A DNA stretch of 6,306 bases, taken from contig JBFMHD010000162.1 in the NCBI GenBank assembly GCA_040752395.1, positions 1 to 6,306 on the forward strand, in the 5' to 3' direction. Under the pieces are notes generated by a model. The model worked only from the letters and a program-made list of their open reading frames with translations, was not told the DNA's origin and made no database searches. The position numbers and the translations under genes were made by a program. How positions within the stretch are numbered: position 1 is the stretch's first letter; every line of letters starts with the position of its first letter. The DNA is from JBFMHD01 sp040752395 [NCBI: Candidatus Hydrogenedentota bacterium]. GTDB lineage: Bacteria > JBFMHD01. This document shows positions 6,121 through 6,306 of this stretch, piece by piece.

Positions 6121-6124
6121 CTCC
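6121..6124 (-). promoter_or_regulatory. Weak ribosome binding site for wecB
   Basis: GGAG lies 13 nt before the wecB ATG (6107), somewhat far. No other in-frame start fits, because the protein must begin at the beta strand leading into GARPN. An overlapping out-of-frame ATG at 6126 has no coding support. Confidence 0.3.
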
Positions 6125-6226
6125 ATAGTAAATTGTAAATTTATTTGCCTATTCGCTGTCTCTGGATTCGCTACTACTTTAATTTTTTATCTTTGTGTCT
6201 TAAAATAACGTTTCAGCCCCTACTGT

Positions 6227-6232
6227 ATTATA
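6227..6232 (-). promoter_or_regulatory. Possible -10 box upstream of wecB
   Basis: A perfect TATAAT on the minus strand, about 120 bp before the wecB start. The best -35 matches are poor: TTTTTG at 17 bp spacing, TTGTTG at 14 bp and TTGAAA at 11 bp. Another TATAAT at 6266-6261 also lacks a -35 partner. The four-gene unit may instead be read from a promoter outside the window. Confidence 0.25.
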
Positions 6233-6306
6233 ATTATCGGATTTTTCAACAAAAATCTATATTATATTTTTTCTTGCCAGTTTGCGATATTTAAATATAC
6301 TTCCAA

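Noticed and set aside
6257-6306. Minus-strand frames open from the right edge, one ending in TAG at 6259-6257 (GSIFKYRKLARKNII) and one in TAA just before it (LEVYLNIANWQEKI)
   Set aside because: Either could be the tail of an upstream gene, but 14-15 codons in A+T-rich DNA with two competing frames give no basis to choose.
1-6306. Alternative genetic code with TGA read as an amino acid
   Set aside because: TGA falls exactly at the expected C-terminal ends of four full-length genes with proper spacing to the next start, and tryptophan uses TGG.

Overview
The window is an A+T-rich bacterial stretch in which every supported gene lies on the minus strand, so it reads from right to left. It is a typical glycan (O-antigen, capsule or cell-surface polysaccharide) type cluster. 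Four genes form a compact unit: a non-hydrolysing UDP-GlcNAc 2-epimerase (wecB, 6107 to 5001), a radical SAM enzyme with a SPASM/twitch-like C-terminus (4981 to 3959), an extended-SDR NAD-dependent sugar epimerase/dehydratase (3962 to 2916) and a glutamine-dependent asparagine synthetase family amidotransferase (2912 to 1185). The gaps are 19 nt, a 4-base ATGA overlap and 3 nt, which argues for one mRNA and coupled translation.

After a 133-bp gap that carries a plausible promoter comes a class I SAM-dependent methyltransferase (1051 to 281), probably starting at TTG. About 250 bp without a convincing gene follow. They contain a second promoter candidate, an inverted repeat and, at the left edge, the first ten codons of another minus-strand gene (MKVLLIFPKV from a TTG start with a GAGGA ribosome binding site). 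The rightmost 199 bp (6108-6306) hold the wecB leader and a possible -10 box. No intrinsic terminator, RNA gene, mobile element or CRISPR array was seen.

A working model, by inference: WecB supplies UDP-ManNAc, the SDR and the radical SAM enzyme remodel a sugar nucleotide or a related cyclitol or sugar, the AsnB-like enzyme places glutamine-derived nitrogen as an amide, possibly on a uronic acid, and the methyltransferase decorates the product. No sugar dehydrogenase, glycosyltransferase, polymerase or flippase is present, so the pathway must continue outside the window. The most unusual part is the radical SAM gene overlapping the SDR gene, with cysteines suited to a single auxiliary Fe-S cluster.

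Organism: TGA ends four of the five complete genes and tryptophan is read from TGG, so the standard bacterial code applies. Radical SAM chemistry and low GC fit an anaerobic bacterium, perhaps an uncultivated lineage, but the sequence does not identify the phylum.
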